37,945 nt of DNA from an uncultured Verrucomicrobia subdivision 3 bacterium (lineage in GTDB: Bacteria; Verrucomicrobiota; Verrucomicrobiia; Limisphaerales; DASXHY01): contig CALBZA010000035.1 of the NCBI GenBank assembly GCA_937890005.1, positions 1 to 37,945 of the forward strand, written 5' to 3'. The position numbers were made by a program, and so were the translations under genes. The notes beneath the pieces are model-generated. The model saw nothing but the letters and a program-made list of their open reading frames with translations. It searched no databases and had not been told where the DNA came from. How positions within the stretch are numbered: the stretch's first letter is position 1; each line of letters begins with the position of its first letter. Below are positions 15,354-24,791 of the stretch, piece by piece.

Positions 15354-18300
15354 ATTCCACGCGAACCCGATAGAACTGCGACGAAATGTTGGTCGCTGTG
15401 GAATCGACATAGCTGGTTGTTTCCGGCAGCCCCGGCACGTTGCTCGCAATGACGCTGAAGCTTGAGCTGAGTTCTTCTGATCTTTCAATTGAGTAGGATT
15501 TTCCCGCCACGCTTGACCACTTCAGTTCGGTGCCAAGGGGATTCGGAATGGGAACGAGGAGCTTTAGCAATGAAAACGAATCGGTTGGGTTGGTGCCTGC
15601 GATCCATTCCTGTTGATTGTTCATTCCATCGGCGTCCGGATCGGAAAGATCGGCGGAGCCGTTGGACGGCAAACCGTGTTGGACCAGCCAGTGGATGAAT
15701 TCACCGGTTCCGGGCCCCTGAAATTCAAAGGCGCCGATGTCTATCCTCCCGACAAGCCGGGGGCGCCGGTCGCGATCGAAGGTTCCGGGACTATCGCCAC
15801 CTCCTGCATTGATGCACGGTGAGTTCGTCTGGAGCCTGAAATTTCCGCCTGCGATATCGATGAGTCGGGGATCGGCGTTGGTATTGCCAGTGCCGGAGAG
15901 GATGGGAGTGAGGCAGTTGAACGTCGCCGCGAACGTTCCAGAGTGGTTGCTGTTTGTGGGGGCTGAATTGAAGAAAACGATGCTGTTCACGAGCATAGTT
16001 CCGGAAGAAGAAAAAACACCTCCCGCGACGTTGGTCGCTGTGTTGTCCACGACAGTGCTCGATCTGACGGGGTAATTTGCACTGTTGTAAATGGCTCCGC
16101 CTGTTTGAGCGCGATTCCGATACAGCAGACATTGCGATAGAGCGCCGAAATATACCCCGCCGCCCGTCAGGGCCGAGTTTTCGGTGATCGTTGAGTTTGC
16201 AATCGAGCAATTATATCCACCTCCTCCATTAAGACCGGCGCGATTGCCTGTGAATTGAGACCAGATCCACGACCCGCCCGCGACCCCACCTCCGTTTGTC
16301 AGCGCCAGATTGTCCGCGAACACACAGTTTGACGAAGTGGTTGACGAAAAACTCGGATTGAAAATGCCTCCACCACTATTCGTGGCGACGTTTCCGAGGA
16401 ACAGAGTCTCATTGAATGTTCCGTTGTAGCTGCCACCGCCGAATGTGGATCTGTTGTTGAGGAAGGAGCTGTTGCGAATTTGTGCGGTGACGGTGACGAA
16501 CAGGCCGCCTCCGTTTGTGACGCTGGAGTTTCCGTCGAATGTGCAGTCCGCGATCGCAGCGTTTCCGGAGTGCGCGCCGCCGCCGTTTCCTCCAGCCGTG
16601 TTTTCGAGGAATGAACAATTTCTCAAACCTCCCGCCCCCCAGTAACCGCCTCCATCCAGCAGAGCGGAATTCCGGTAGAACAGAGAATTTGAAACGGAAC
16701 CGTTGTAAACGCCTCCGCCGGACACGGCGCGATTTCCGACCAGGACGCAGTCGTTCACATTAACTGAGTGAGTGCCCCCGCCGAAGCCGCCCGCAATGTT
16801 GTTGGAGAAACTGCTGGTGATGCATGTGGCATTGAATGCCTGGGAGAAGATGCCGCCGCCGTTGCCGCCGGCGGAATTGCCATCAAAACGACAGTTGTAA
16901 AGGCTCAAGGTTCCGGAGTTCATGTGAAGCGCTCCGCCTTGACCGTCTGTCGAATTGTTGATGAAAATCCAGTTCGTCAGGGCGACCGTGGTCGAACTCG
17001 TCGCATAAAACCCTCCTCCAGAGAGACCGGATGAATTCCCTGCAATCACATTGCCGCTTCCGGAGGGTGTGAGGGTGTTGCCACGAAAGATGCCGCCACC
17101 GTAGTTGGTCGCAAAATTGTTGCTCACCGTGCAGTAATTCAACGTGCTGTTGAAAATTCCACCCCCGTGGCGGGCCCAGTTGGCGTAAATCACACAGTTG
17201 CTCAGAGAGGCCAATGTCGCCCCGCCACCGACCCCGTCCGACGCCGATCTGTTGCTCGAAATGAGCGTGTTGAATGCGCTCCCGCGGTACATTCCATAGC
17301 TTTCATTTGCGGAGATCTCGCTGTCGAAGATGGTGCAATCCACCGTCCCACCAATATTTCCGATGATGCGACAATTACTGAGCAGGCTCGTAATCGCACC
17401 GCCTCCGCTGATCGTTCCCGCAACATTGGAAAGTATCATCGTGTTGAAGACCCGGCTCCATGCAGCTCCACCTCCTCCAAAGATGCTTCCAGCCGTTGAC
17501 CGGTTTCCAAGAAGAACTGAATTGCTGATCGTGCCTGAATAAACACCACCGCCCCACGTGGCGGCTGTATTTGCAACGATGGTGCAGTTGATTACGAAGG
17601 CATTCGTGGATTCGCACCAGACGCCGCCGCCGCTTGAATCCAGTTCCGTCGTGGTACGTGCCGGAAAACTCAACGTGGCGCCGTTCATGATGGTAAAGCC
17701 ATCCAGGGTTGCGCCGTCGCAAAGATAAATGCCGCGGATGGCGTTCGAACTTGTGCCCGACGGGACGGCGGAAAAACCGACGATAGTGGTTGCCACAGGA
17801 CCGTTGACGCTTCGGAGCGTGACCGGCCGATCAACCACGACCCGATTGGTGAGGTCACTGAACAGGGCCCGACCGCCGGTCTGATACACCCCGCTGGAAA
17901 CAAGAATGGTACCGCCTGCGAACCCGTGATCGATGGCATCCTGAATGTTCGTTGCCGCGGTTTCCCAGGTCAGGTAGGGCGGAGTCGGGGACGGGTTTCC
18001 GATGGCGACATATTGAACCGGATCATCGGCAATCGTGACGGCGGTCGATGAGAGAACGCCGTCGGGATTCGAATCGTTGAATGCGCGAACGGATACAATG
18101 AAAGTTCCGGCATGACTGAAGGCATGATTCGCAAAAACAAGATTGGTCGCGAACTGTCCGTCGCCAAAGTCCCAGATATTGGAGGTCGCATGACCGGAAA
18201 CGCGGGCCGTGAAGAGAATGGAAACATTGGTTGCCGCGCCGGGGCAGCTTGACGTCAGGAAAATGGAAAGCGATTCCGATGAAATCGCTTCGAGCGGTTC

Positions 18301-19686
18301 ATCGCAGCCGATCGAAGGAACGGCGTTCCAACTTTGTCCGTCAATATCTGTTCCGGTTGATGGAGAGCCCTGCGCCACACAAGGCGAAGCGGGGTTGATG
18401 TGGGTGAAGTCCACAAGTTGCGGATCGGCAATGATGTTGCCGGTTCCATTCGTGGGTACGGGGAAGGTGCAGCAATGATCGAGGATGCCTGCGGCAAAAT
18501 TGGCGTCGGTTCGCGCCGAGTTGAAGTAGATGATGGAATTCGTCGCATTGCATGCATTGACCCCTCCGCCGGCACTCGCTGTGTTTCCGGCCAGCGTGCA
18601 ATGGATCAGAGTGGAAGAGGTCGCGCCGCCACCGGATAACGCCGCCCGGTTTTCAAAAAGTGCGCCTGCCAGAACAGTCGATTCGCTTACCCCTCCGCCG
18701 GACTGATAGGCGATGTTTCCGTGAATCTGGCATCGTTCGAGAGTGGTCATGTCTGCGCCGCCTCCCATGCGTGCGGAATTGGTCGCAACGATGCAATTGG
18801 TAGCGAAGGCGAAGTAGATGCCGCCGCCCGTTTCAACTGCGCGATTGCCGGTGATCCGGCTGTTGAGCACAGTCCCGGTGATGATTCCTCCGCCTTTTTC
18901 AGTCGCACTGTTTTGTGAGATGACACAACTCTCCAAATAGGATTGCGCGGTTCCTCCGCCGTTCGCTGCAGAATTTTCGGAGAGCCAGCTGTTTTTAAGA
19001 ATGGAGTTGAATGCGCCTCCGCCGAACCGTGAAGCCACGTTTCGTTCCAATCGACAGTCGATCAGAACGGAGTGAGCTGCTCCGCCGCCGCCCACAGCCG
19101 AGTTGCCTTCCAGAACGCAGTTGCTCAACGTGCCCGAGTAGGCGCCGCCGCCAATGCCTTCAAGGGAATTGACCACAACGTTCGATCGCAAAATGCAGTT
19201 GAAGACAAACGCATTGGTGGAAGCGCACCAGACTGCGCCGCCGGTTGCTTCATTCGGATCCGATGTGTTCCGGGCACTGCCGTTCATGCAGGTGAAACCG
19301 TTTAGAACCGCTCCATCCGCCAGGTATGCGCATCGAACGGGAGAACTGTCGTCGTCCGGCCCCTGCGATTGATAACCGAGAATGATCGTCACTTCCGGGC
19401 CATCCACACTTTGGACCGTGACCGCCTTGTCGATGGCAATCCGGTTGGTCAGAATTCCCGTGACGGATTTTCCTCCCGCAGCGTAAACACCGTTGGCCAC
19501 CAGGATGATGTCGCCATTCGATGACATATCGATGGCGTCCTGAATCTGATTCGCGGCGGTGGACCAGCTGGAAAAGGGAGCGGCGGGGGTGGCGTTGTTG
19601 ATATCCACGTAACGTGTTTCGGCAAAAATGGAACAGGTGAATCCCAGCATCAGCGACAACAGAAACAATACATCCTTGGATTTCAT
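15352..19686 (-). CDS. Giant secreted beta-helix protein with PMP-type repeats and PKD domain
   Basis: A 1444-residue exported protein. A signal peptide covers residues 1-22 (ending SIFA). Two right-handed beta-helix regions follow, about 24-465 and 560-1310, each opening with the same prologue (AANQIQDAID / ATNIQDAIDH, then a GxYxxGG and LNGFTCMNG / LDGFTIMNG stretch). They are built from dozens of roughly 20-residue repeats of GGGxxxxxxxNCxxxxNxA type, like chlamydial polymorphic membrane protein repeats. A PKD domain with WDFGDGQ lies between (about 470-555). A C-terminal domain (about 1325-1444) holds DPDADGMNNQQEW and WSSVAGKSYSIERS, typical of verrucomicrobial surface proteins. The ATG at 19686 is chosen because it starts the signal peptide. 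Likely surface adhesin or polysaccharide-interacting protein; the substrate is unknown. Confidence 0.9.
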   Translation of the reverse strand: MKSKDVLFLLSLMLGFTCSIFAETRYVDINNATPAAPFSSWSTAANQIQDAIDMSSNGDIILVANGVYAAGGKSVTGILTNRIAIDKAVTVQSVDGPEVTIILGYQSQGPDDDSSPVRCAYLADGAVLNGFTCMNGSARNTSDPNEATGGAVWCASTNAFVFNCILRSNVVVNSLEGIGGGAYSGTLSNCVLEGNSAVGGGGAAHSVLIDCRLERNVASRFGGGAFNSILKNSWLSENSAANGGGTAQSYLESCVISQNSATEKGGGIITGTVLNSRITGNRAVETGGGIYFAFATNCIVATNSARMGGGADMTTLERCQIHGNIAYQSGGGVSESTVLAGALFENRAALSGGGATSSTLIHCTLAGNTASAGGGVNACNATNSIIYFNSARTDANFAAGILDHCCTFPVPTNGTGNIIADPQLVDFTHINPASPCVAQGSPSTGTDIDGQSWNAVPSIGCDEPLEAISSESLSIFLTSSCPGAATNVSILFTARVSGHATSNIWDFGDGQFATNLVFANHAFSHAGTFIVSVRAFNDSNPDGVLSSTAVTIADDPVQYVAIGNPSPTPPYLTWETAATNIQDAIDHGFAGGTILVSSGVYQTGGRALFSDLTNRVVVDRPVTLRSVNGPVATTIVGFSAVPSGTSSNAIRGIYLCDGATLDGFTIMNGATLSFPARTTTELDSSGGGVWCESTNAFVINCTIVANTAATWGGGVYSGTISNSVLLGNRSTAGSIFGGGGAAWSRVFNTMILSNVAGTISGGGAITSLLSNCRIIGNIGGTVDCTIFDSEISANESYGMYRGSAFNTLISSNRSASDGVGGGATLASLSNCVIYANWARHGGGIFNSTLNYCTVSNNFATNYGGGIFRGNTLTPSGSGNVIAGNSSGLSGGGFYATSSTTVALTNWIFINNSTDGQGGALHMNSGTLSLYNCRFDGNSAGGNGGGIFSQAFNATCITSSFSNNIAGGFGGGTHSVNVNDCVLVGNRAVSGGGVYNGSVSNSLFYRNSALLDGGGYWGAGGLRNCSFLENTAGGNGGGAHSGNAAIADCTFDGNSSVTNGGGLFVTVTAQIRNSSFLNNRSTFGGGSYNGTFNETLFLGNVATNSGGGIFNPSFSSTTSSNCVFADNLALTNGGGVAGGSWIWSQFTGNRAGLNGGGGYNCSIANSTITENSALTGGGVYFGALSQCLLYRNRAQTGGAIYNSANYPVRSSTVVDNTATNVAGGVFSSSGTMLVNSIVFFNSAPTNSNHSGTFAATFNCLTPILSGTGNTNADPRLIDIAGGNFRLQTNSPCINAGGGDSPGTFDRDRRPRLVGRIDIGAFEFQGPGTGEFIHWLVQHGLPSNGSADLSDPDADGMNNQQEWIAGTNPTDSFSLLKLLVPIPNPLGTELKWSSVAGKSYSIERSEELSSSFSVIASNVPGLPETTSYVDSTATNISSQFYRVRVE

Positions 19687-19840
19687 GCGTGCAGCGGATA
19701 TACCGGAAGGCAATTCCGTCTTCAACTCTTTCTTCCCATCAGTTTCCGTATTCTCCACACGCGCGGTCAACGGCTGGAAGATTCGGCAGATTGGGAACAG
19801 AAAGAGCTTCCGGACGCGTATCCTTCGGCTTTTGGACCGA

Positions 19841-20848
19841 TCACGCTGGGCCGGTGGAGAAGAGCAGTTCGGGTTTGGCGGGACGAAATTCGCCGGGGAT
19901 TTTTTGTCCGCTGCTGAGATAACGGATCGGGATCGTTGCGGCGAATGGAAGATTCCAGAGCTTGAGCGGATTCGGTTCCTCGTCGAGATGCGTCAGAATG
20001 ATGTCGTGCGGATGCAATGCCGAGAAGGCTCGGTATTGCGCGAGCAGATTGCGGACGTCGTAAGCGGCGTTCAGCACTAGATGAACGTGCGGAGTGGGCA
20101 GGGAGGCCAGTTGATTGTTCAGAGTTTGAAGCGCCTGCGGATCGCGAGCGTCAATGCCCGGAAGATCGACGAAGACCAGTTCGGAACGATTGGCGGGTGA
20201 CGACCAGAAACGTTCCACCGGTGTGCCCAGCATTTCGCAATGAATCGTCAGGTAATCGGCGGTGTTCGCACTGCTGCCGTCGAGCCGGAACACGCGCGTC
20301 GGACGTTCCTCCATCAGACTTGCAAGCGTCAGCCACTTGCAAAGCGCAGTGGTCTTTCCGGAACCGGCCGGGCCGATGAACACATGCGGTCGAACATGAA
20401 AACCATCCTCAATCGGAGCGGTCGGACGCCAGAACTGCGAGAGCGAGTGGCTGACCGCGGTCCATTCATCTTCCAATACCTCGGGAGCAGTGGAGCCGTG
20501 CAGTGTCGAGACGTGTGCCTGAAGTCGGTCCGCGTGGTCAGGAAGCAAGCCCATTGATTCCAACCAGGCAATGCTTTTCCAGCGATGCGATGAAGAAGGC
20601 GCGATTGTCGGCGACAAACCGGCGCTGGATTGTTCCGAAGCGGGGCGCCGCAGCGATTGCGTCGGGGCGCTTTCAACTTCCGGAATTCCTGCCAGCACTT
20701 CGATCCGGCTCTGGTTTGGGAGAAATTTCGCAAATCCCTGAACCGGCAGCGGTCGCACGCTCAACACAACGGCTTCCGGCCCGAGCTGTTTTTGAATCTG
20801 CTCAAGGGCTGCCGCCGGGCTGCTTGCAATGAACTGGAGGACTTGCAT
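19841..20848 (-). CDS. flhF: FlhF-like SRP-type GTPase
   Basis: A 335-residue protein with the FlhF layout: N-terminal region (1-30, MQVLQFIASSPAAALEQIQK, matching the FlhF start), a linker, and a GTPase domain with P loop GPAGSGKTT (159-167) and a G4-like THLDE (286-290). The G3 position reads VDLPGID instead of DTAGR. FlhF positions the flagellum at the pole and stimulates flagellar assembly. At 335 residues it is shorter than typical FlhF (about 370-480). It follows flhA on the same strand, 165 bases downstream, as in many flagellar clusters. Whether it still hydrolyses GTP is unclear because of the altered G3. Confidence 0.85.
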   Translation of the reverse strand: MQVLQFIASSPAAALEQIQKQLGPEAVVLSVRPLPVQGFAKFLPNQSRIEVLAGIPEVESAPTQSLRRPASEQSSAGLSPTIAPSSSHRWKSIAWLESMGLLPDHADRLQAHVSTLHGSTAPEVLEDEWTAVSHSLSQFWRPTAPIEDGFHVRPHVFIGPAGSGKTTALCKWLTLASLMEERPTRVFRLDGSSANTADYLTIHCEMLGTPVERFWSSPANRSELVFVDLPGIDARDPQALQTLNNQLASLPTPHVHLVLNAAYDVRNLLAQYRAFSALHPHDIILTHLDEEPNPLKLWNLPFAATIPIRYLSSGQKIPGEFRPAKPELLFSTGPA

Positions 20849-20858
20849 CAGGGGAGAA

Positions 20859-20886
20859 TGCGGATTGTGGACTGCGGATTGCGGAT
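20859..20886. repeat. Heptanucleotide microsatellite (TGCGGAT)
   Basis: Four tandem heptamers: TGCGGAT, TGTGGAC, TGCGGAT, TGCGGAT. It lies directly upstream of the flhF start on the minus strand, in the flhA-flhF gap. Confidence 0.8.
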
Positions 20887-20927
20887 TGAAAAACAGCTCA
20901 TGCAGCGGACGATTTTAAGGCCTTGTT

Positions 20928-21013
20928 TTTCATTCACGCATCACGTTCCACTTTTCATTCCTCACGTTTCACGTATCACGTTTTCACGCCTTCACGTTTC
21001 ACGTTTCACGTTC
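20928..21013. repeat. Degenerate heptanucleotide array (TTTCACG)
   Basis: About ten imperfect copies of TTTCACG/TATCACG and related heptamers, ending exactly before the flhA stop. It fills the rest of the flhA-flhF gap. No gene is present in 20849-21013. Confidence 0.8.
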
Positions 21014-23131
21014 CTATTCCACATGCGGGATAGTGGCGGCGTTCTGCACCTGGACGCGCGCCGGGATTTCCGAATAGGACAGCACCGCGAGGTCGCTGAA
21101 GGTCGATTCGAAGAACCGGCGGAAGGCGAGGCGCAATTGCGGGGCGCAGAGAACAACCGGCTGCTGGCCTGCAGAAAGCATCTGCTGAATCATCTTCGAC
21201 AGCGTGTCCATGACGTGCCGCGCAATTTTCGGTTCGACGACAAGGGCCACTTCGGTGGCCGACTGTCGTACGCCCTGGGCGAGCGTCTGTTCGAGCCGAG
21301 GATCGATGGTGATGGCGCGGAGATAACCGTTCTCGGTCTGATACGGTTTCGTGATCTGAGCACCAAGCGCGCGACGAGCGAACTCGGAAAGTTCGTCCGG
21401 ATTCTTGGTGATGGAAGCGTAATCGCTGACCTTTTCCAGAATTCCCGCGAGGTTGCGGATCGAAATGCCTTCGGCGAGCAGGTTCTGCAGAATGCGCTGA
21501 ACATGGCCGATTGTCAGCTGGCCGGGGATCAGTTCGTTCACGACTGCGGAGTGCGTTTGCTTGAGATTGTCGAGCAACGTCTGCACGTCCTGACGTGTGA
21601 GAATTTCGTGGCTGTGACGGCGCACGGTTTCCGCAAGGTGCGTGACCAGGACTGACGGCGCATCGACGATTGTGTAACCGTGCGATTCGGCGGTCTTTCG
21701 TTCGACATCGCTGATCCATGTGGCTGGCAGTTGGAAAACTGGTTCGACTGTGGGAATGCCTTTCAAGGTGATCTTGCTGTTCGTGGCATTCATCGCGAGC
21801 CAATGGCCGGGCATCAATTGTCCCTGAGCGATCGGATTTCCCTTCAGCAGGAATCGATATTCGTTCGTGCCGAGTTGCAGGTTGTCGCGGAGACGAATCG
21901 GAGGAATCAGCATTCCCATTTCCTGGGCGAAATTCTTTCGGACACCCGTCACGCGTTCCAACAGGTCGCCGCCCTTGCGTGTGTCCGCCATGGCGACGAG
22001 ACCGTATCCAAGCTCGATCTGCAATGTGTCGAGTGTGAGAAGATTTTCCAGCGGCTCGCTCGCCTTCGTTTCGGGCGTGGCGGCTGCGCCGGCAGCGGCG
22101 GGTCTTCCGGATGTGGCTCCGGCAGTGGAGCGTGCGGCTGCGGCATTTGCGGCGCTGGTCTCGGCGCCACCATGACGTTTCACGGTGTAGGCGAGGATTC
22201 CAACGATTGCGGCCAGAACCAGAAATGGGATCATCGGCAGACCGGGCACGATGGCCAGTACGCCGAGCATTCCGGTGAGAATCATCAGCGCGCGGGGATA
22301 AACGAGCAGCTGCGCTCCGAGTTCGCGGCCGAGATCGTTCTTCGATGTGGCGCGGGTGACAAGCACACCGGCTGCGATCGATGTGACCAGTGCCGGGATT
22401 TGCGAGATCAGACCGTCGCCGATCGACAGCAGCGTGAAGCGCTGGAGCGATTCCGCCATCGTCATTCCCTTTTGCATCACACCGATGGCGAAGCCGCCGA
22501 CGATGTTGATGATCGTGATGAGAATGGCCGCAATGGCATCGCCGCGGACGAACTTGCTCGCACCGTCCATGGCGCCGTAGAAATCTGCTTCTTCTTCAAC
22601 GGCTTTTCGGCGATTGCGCGCCTCGGTTTCGTTGATGAGACCGGCATTCAGTTCGGCGTCGATGGCCATCTGTTTGCCGGGCATGGCGTCCAATGTGAAG
22701 CGCGCCGCCACTTCGGCGATACGGCCCGCGCCCTTGGTAATCACGATGAAATTGATCAGCACCAGGATGAGGAACACGACCAGGCCGACGACGTAATTGC
22801 CGCGAACGACGAAATTTCCGAAAGCTTCGATCAGGTGACCGGCATAACCGTCGAGGAGAATAAGTCGCGTGGACGCGACATTCAGGGCCAGCCGGTAGAG
22901 CGTGATGAACAGGAGCAGGGTGGGGAACCCGGTAAATTCCGCCGGGGTGCGTAGGTAAAGAATGACCAGCAGGGTCAGGAGCGACAGGGCAATACTTACC
23001 GCCAGGAGCAGGTCGAGCAGGAACGGCGCGATCGGCAGGATCAGCAACAAAACCGTGCCGAAAAGCGCGATAACCAGCCATAAATCCCCGTAAGGGACCA
23101 GTTTCCGCAATCTGTCACTCAGGGCGCCCAT
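21014..23131 (-). CDS. flhA: Flagellar biosynthesis protein FlhA
   Basis: A 705-residue integral membrane component of the flagellar type III export gate. The N-terminal half has about eight hydrophobic segments (residues 15-320) and the FHIPEP signature RFTLDAMPGKQMAIDAELNAG, here read in two overlapping parts, between segments. The C-terminal half (about 370-705) is the cytoplasmic domain forming the nonameric ring, which binds chaperone-substrate complexes. Length matches FlhA (about 690-700). An SctV homologue is the alternative, but the downstream flhF supports flagellar FlhA. The rest of the flagellar cluster is not in the window. Confidence 0.96.
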   Translation of the reverse strand: MGALSDRLRKLVPYGDLWLVIALFGTVLLLILPIAPFLLDLLLAVSIALSLLTLLVILYLRTPAEFTGFPTLLLFITLYRLALNVASTRLILLDGYAGHLIEAFGNFVVRGNYVVGLVVFLILVLINFIVITKGAGRIAEVAARFTLDAMPGKQMAIDAELNAGLINETEARNRRKAVEEEADFYGAMDGASKFVRGDAIAAILITIINIVGGFAIGVMQKGMTMAESLQRFTLLSIGDGLISQIPALVTSIAAGVLVTRATSKNDLGRELGAQLLVYPRALMILTGMLGVLAIVPGLPMIPFLVLAAIVGILAYTVKRHGGAETSAANAAAARSTAGATSGRPAAAGAAATPETKASEPLENLLTLDTLQIELGYGLVAMADTRKGGDLLERVTGVRKNFAQEMGMLIPPIRLRDNLQLGTNEYRFLLKGNPIAQGQLMPGHWLAMNATNSKITLKGIPTVEPVFQLPATWISDVERKTAESHGYTIVDAPSVLVTHLAETVRRHSHEILTRQDVQTLLDNLKQTHSAVVNELIPGQLTIGHVQRILQNLLAEGISIRNLAGILEKVSDYASITKNPDELSEFARRALGAQITKPYQTENGYLRAITIDPRLEQTLAQGVRQSATEVALVVEPKIARHVMDTLSKMIQQMLSAGQQPVVLCAPQLRLAFRRFFESTFSDLAVLSYSEIPARVQVQNAATIPHVE

Positions 23132-23284
23132 GCGTGCTCAGTGTTGTTTTTCTGTTCAAATTCTTGCGTCGAATTCACGGGTTCCAACCCGGCAAAATTC
23201 GCCGCGTATGCCTGTTAAGCAGGACCTTAGCCAATCCTTGAAGAGGAGCAGGGGAGAAGAGGGGTGGGGAGAAAGGGGGAAGCG

Positions 23285-23326
23285 CTTGGAACTTGGAACT
23301 TGGAACTTGGAACTTGGAACTTGGAA
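23285..23326. repeat. Heptanucleotide microsatellite, six perfect CTTGGAA units
   Basis: Six exact tandem copies of CTTGGAA occupy 23285-23326, in the gap between flhA and the divergent membrane-anchored protein gene at 23374. It lies about 50 bases upstream of that gene, so copy number could affect its expression. Confidence 0.95.
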
Positions 23327-23373
23327 CTTTTCCCGGGGCTGGATAGGGTCCGCATCGCTTCACTTTGTTTCCT

Positions 23374-23856
23374 ATGAAGAAAATCTGGTGGATAGGCATC
23401 CCGATCATTCTCGTGCTTGCATTGCCGCTTGGATATTTCGGTCTGAAACAGAAAAGCGCGCTCGAGCGAGCCCGATGGAAGGATACCGCTGTTGAACGGC
23501 TGAGTCTGCTTTCTCCAACCAACAGCGATTGGGCCGACAGGTTCGCATCGATGATGGAGCGCCGGGCGAACAACGAATTTGAGGCGTGGGTGGATGAACC
23601 TTTTCTCGTAATGACCAATGGCGAGTACCTGGTGTATGCGTTCCGGCACGGCCGGAACAATGGCTTTGTCGATCATCTTTTTCTGGCGAGAGGTTCAAAC
23701 GGACGCTGGTATTACAGCAGCTACCACTTCTGCAATGGAATGGCCGGGATTTTGTCTGAAGATCGTCCAGGCTCGATCGACGAATTCGCCCAACGTTATT
23801 TCGTTCAGGAGTTCGACGGGAAATCGCCGGTCTGCCTGGAGCGTACATGGCCGTGA
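23374..23856 (+). CDS. membrane-anchored hypothetical protein
   Basis: A 160-residue protein with one N-terminal membrane segment (IWWIGIPIILVLALPLGYFG, about residues 4-23) and a soluble domain outside the cytoplasm by the positive-inside rule. The soluble part has aromatic, acidic strands (FEAWVDEPFLVMTNGEY, GRWYYSSYHFCNGMAG) with no recognised family. The ATG before KKIWW is chosen; an upstream ATG three codons earlier is possible. It diverges from flhA across a heptamer repeat and converges on a methyltransferase gene 23 bases away. Confidence 0.75.
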   Translation: MKKIWWIGIPIILVLALPLGYFGLKQKSALERARWKDTAVERLSLLSPTNSDWADRFASMMERRANNEFEAWVDEPFLVMTNGEYLVYAFRHGRNNGFVDHLFLARGSNGRWYYSSYHFCNGMAGILSEDRPGSIDEFAQRYFVQEFDGKSPVCLERTWP

Positions 23857-23879
23857 AACAGTGGCGTTCGAATCAGCAG

Positions 23880-24593
23880 CTACCGGAGAGCCGTTTCAAA
23901 AACTGCCGGACTCTCCTTCAGCCGATGGAAGATGCCGGTTTTTTCCCAGACGTTCGCGTGATAGGGGGTGAAATAAACGACGACGATGCGTTCGGGGCTG
24001 ATGTGTAACTTTTGAAGAACGTTGTTCGCCACCTTCTGCATTACGGGTTCTCCAAATGGATTGAAGAAATAGAGGAGCAGCGGGCCGTCCGGTAATTCAA
24101 AGAGCGTCGCATCGGCATCGATCACTTCGATTGCGTCGCATTTTCTTCTGGATTTGTTTGCGGTGAGATTTTCCCGGGCGATTCGGCTGAGTTCCGAGCA
24201 ATATTCCACGCCGACGATTTTCCGGAAGGGAAACTCCGCAGCCAGGATCAGCGCGCGTCCCTTGCCACAGCCGAAATCGATGAAGGTGAATTCCGCGAAT
24301 GGAATTTGAAGCTCCGCCAGCGTGGAATGAAATTCCTCGGGATCAACCGCCTGATACGACACGCCGTGCAGCCAGTTGTTTCCAATCACGGCGGTGGATT
24401 TCGGACGCACGTTGCCGCCGGTTCGAACGCCGTGTGTGCGATCAAATTCCGCGTCCACCTGTTCACGTCGCGCTGTGATGTGTCGCGCTGTCGGGCGGAT
24501 CAGCGACAGGACACTCCACCAGCACATGGGAATGGTCCCGAGAATGCCACGCTGGGCGACGGAGCGGAGAATGCGATCCTTGATTGAGTCCAT
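23880..24593 (-). CDS. Class I SAM-dependent methyltransferase
   Basis: A 237-residue methyltransferase. Motif I reads FIDFGCGKGRALILAAEF, followed by the acidic end of strand 2 in IVGVEYC. Motif post-I DADATLFELPDGPLLLYFFNPFG contains the FNPFG stretch common in this subgroup. A hydrophobic segment near residues 20-33 (GTIPMCWWSVLSLI) may peripherally attach it to the membrane. The start is ATG 24593 because the frame upstream to 24782 is a low-quality extension. The substrate is unknown; the sequence resembles small methyltransferases found across Planctomycetota and Verrucomicrobiota. Confidence 0.85.
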   Translation of the reverse strand: MDSIKDRILRSVAQRGILGTIPMCWWSVLSLIRPTARHITARREQVDAEFDRTHGVRTGGNVRPKSTAVIGNNWLHGVSYQAVDPEEFHSTLAELQIPFAEFTFIDFGCGKGRALILAAEFPFRKIVGVEYCSELSRIARENLTANKSRRKCDAIEVIDADATLFELPDGPLLLYFFNPFGEPVMQKVANNVLQKLHISPERIVVVYFTPYHANVWEKTGIFHRLKESPAVFETALR

Positions 24594-24791
24594 GGCCGGA
24601 TGGAGTGATAGCGGTAAGTATCGCCGAAACCGCATTGAGGCCAAGGTGGGGCAATCCCGCAGGAAGGAAACGCCCCCGAACCTGATAGAACATTCCAGAG
24701 CGTGGTTATCCAGATCGACAGAGCGCGGATCATCGGTCCGCGCGCATCGTGCGGAGCAATGCTTCGCGCTCCTGCCGCACAATGCCGAACC

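Noticed and set aside
15489..19372. Many + strand open frames opposite the beta-helix gene
   Set aside because: They are shadows of the repetitive glycine-rich minus-strand gene; none shows a domain or ribosome site.
21006..23081. Overlapping frames in the flhA gene on either strand
   Set aside because: Shadow frames; the FlhA translation with membrane segments and FHIPEP signature is decisive.
24594..24791. Possible N-terminal extension of the methyltransferase or a small gene
   Set aside because: Arginine/cysteine-rich low-quality translation without conserved pattern; ATG 24593 gives a normal-length enzyme.
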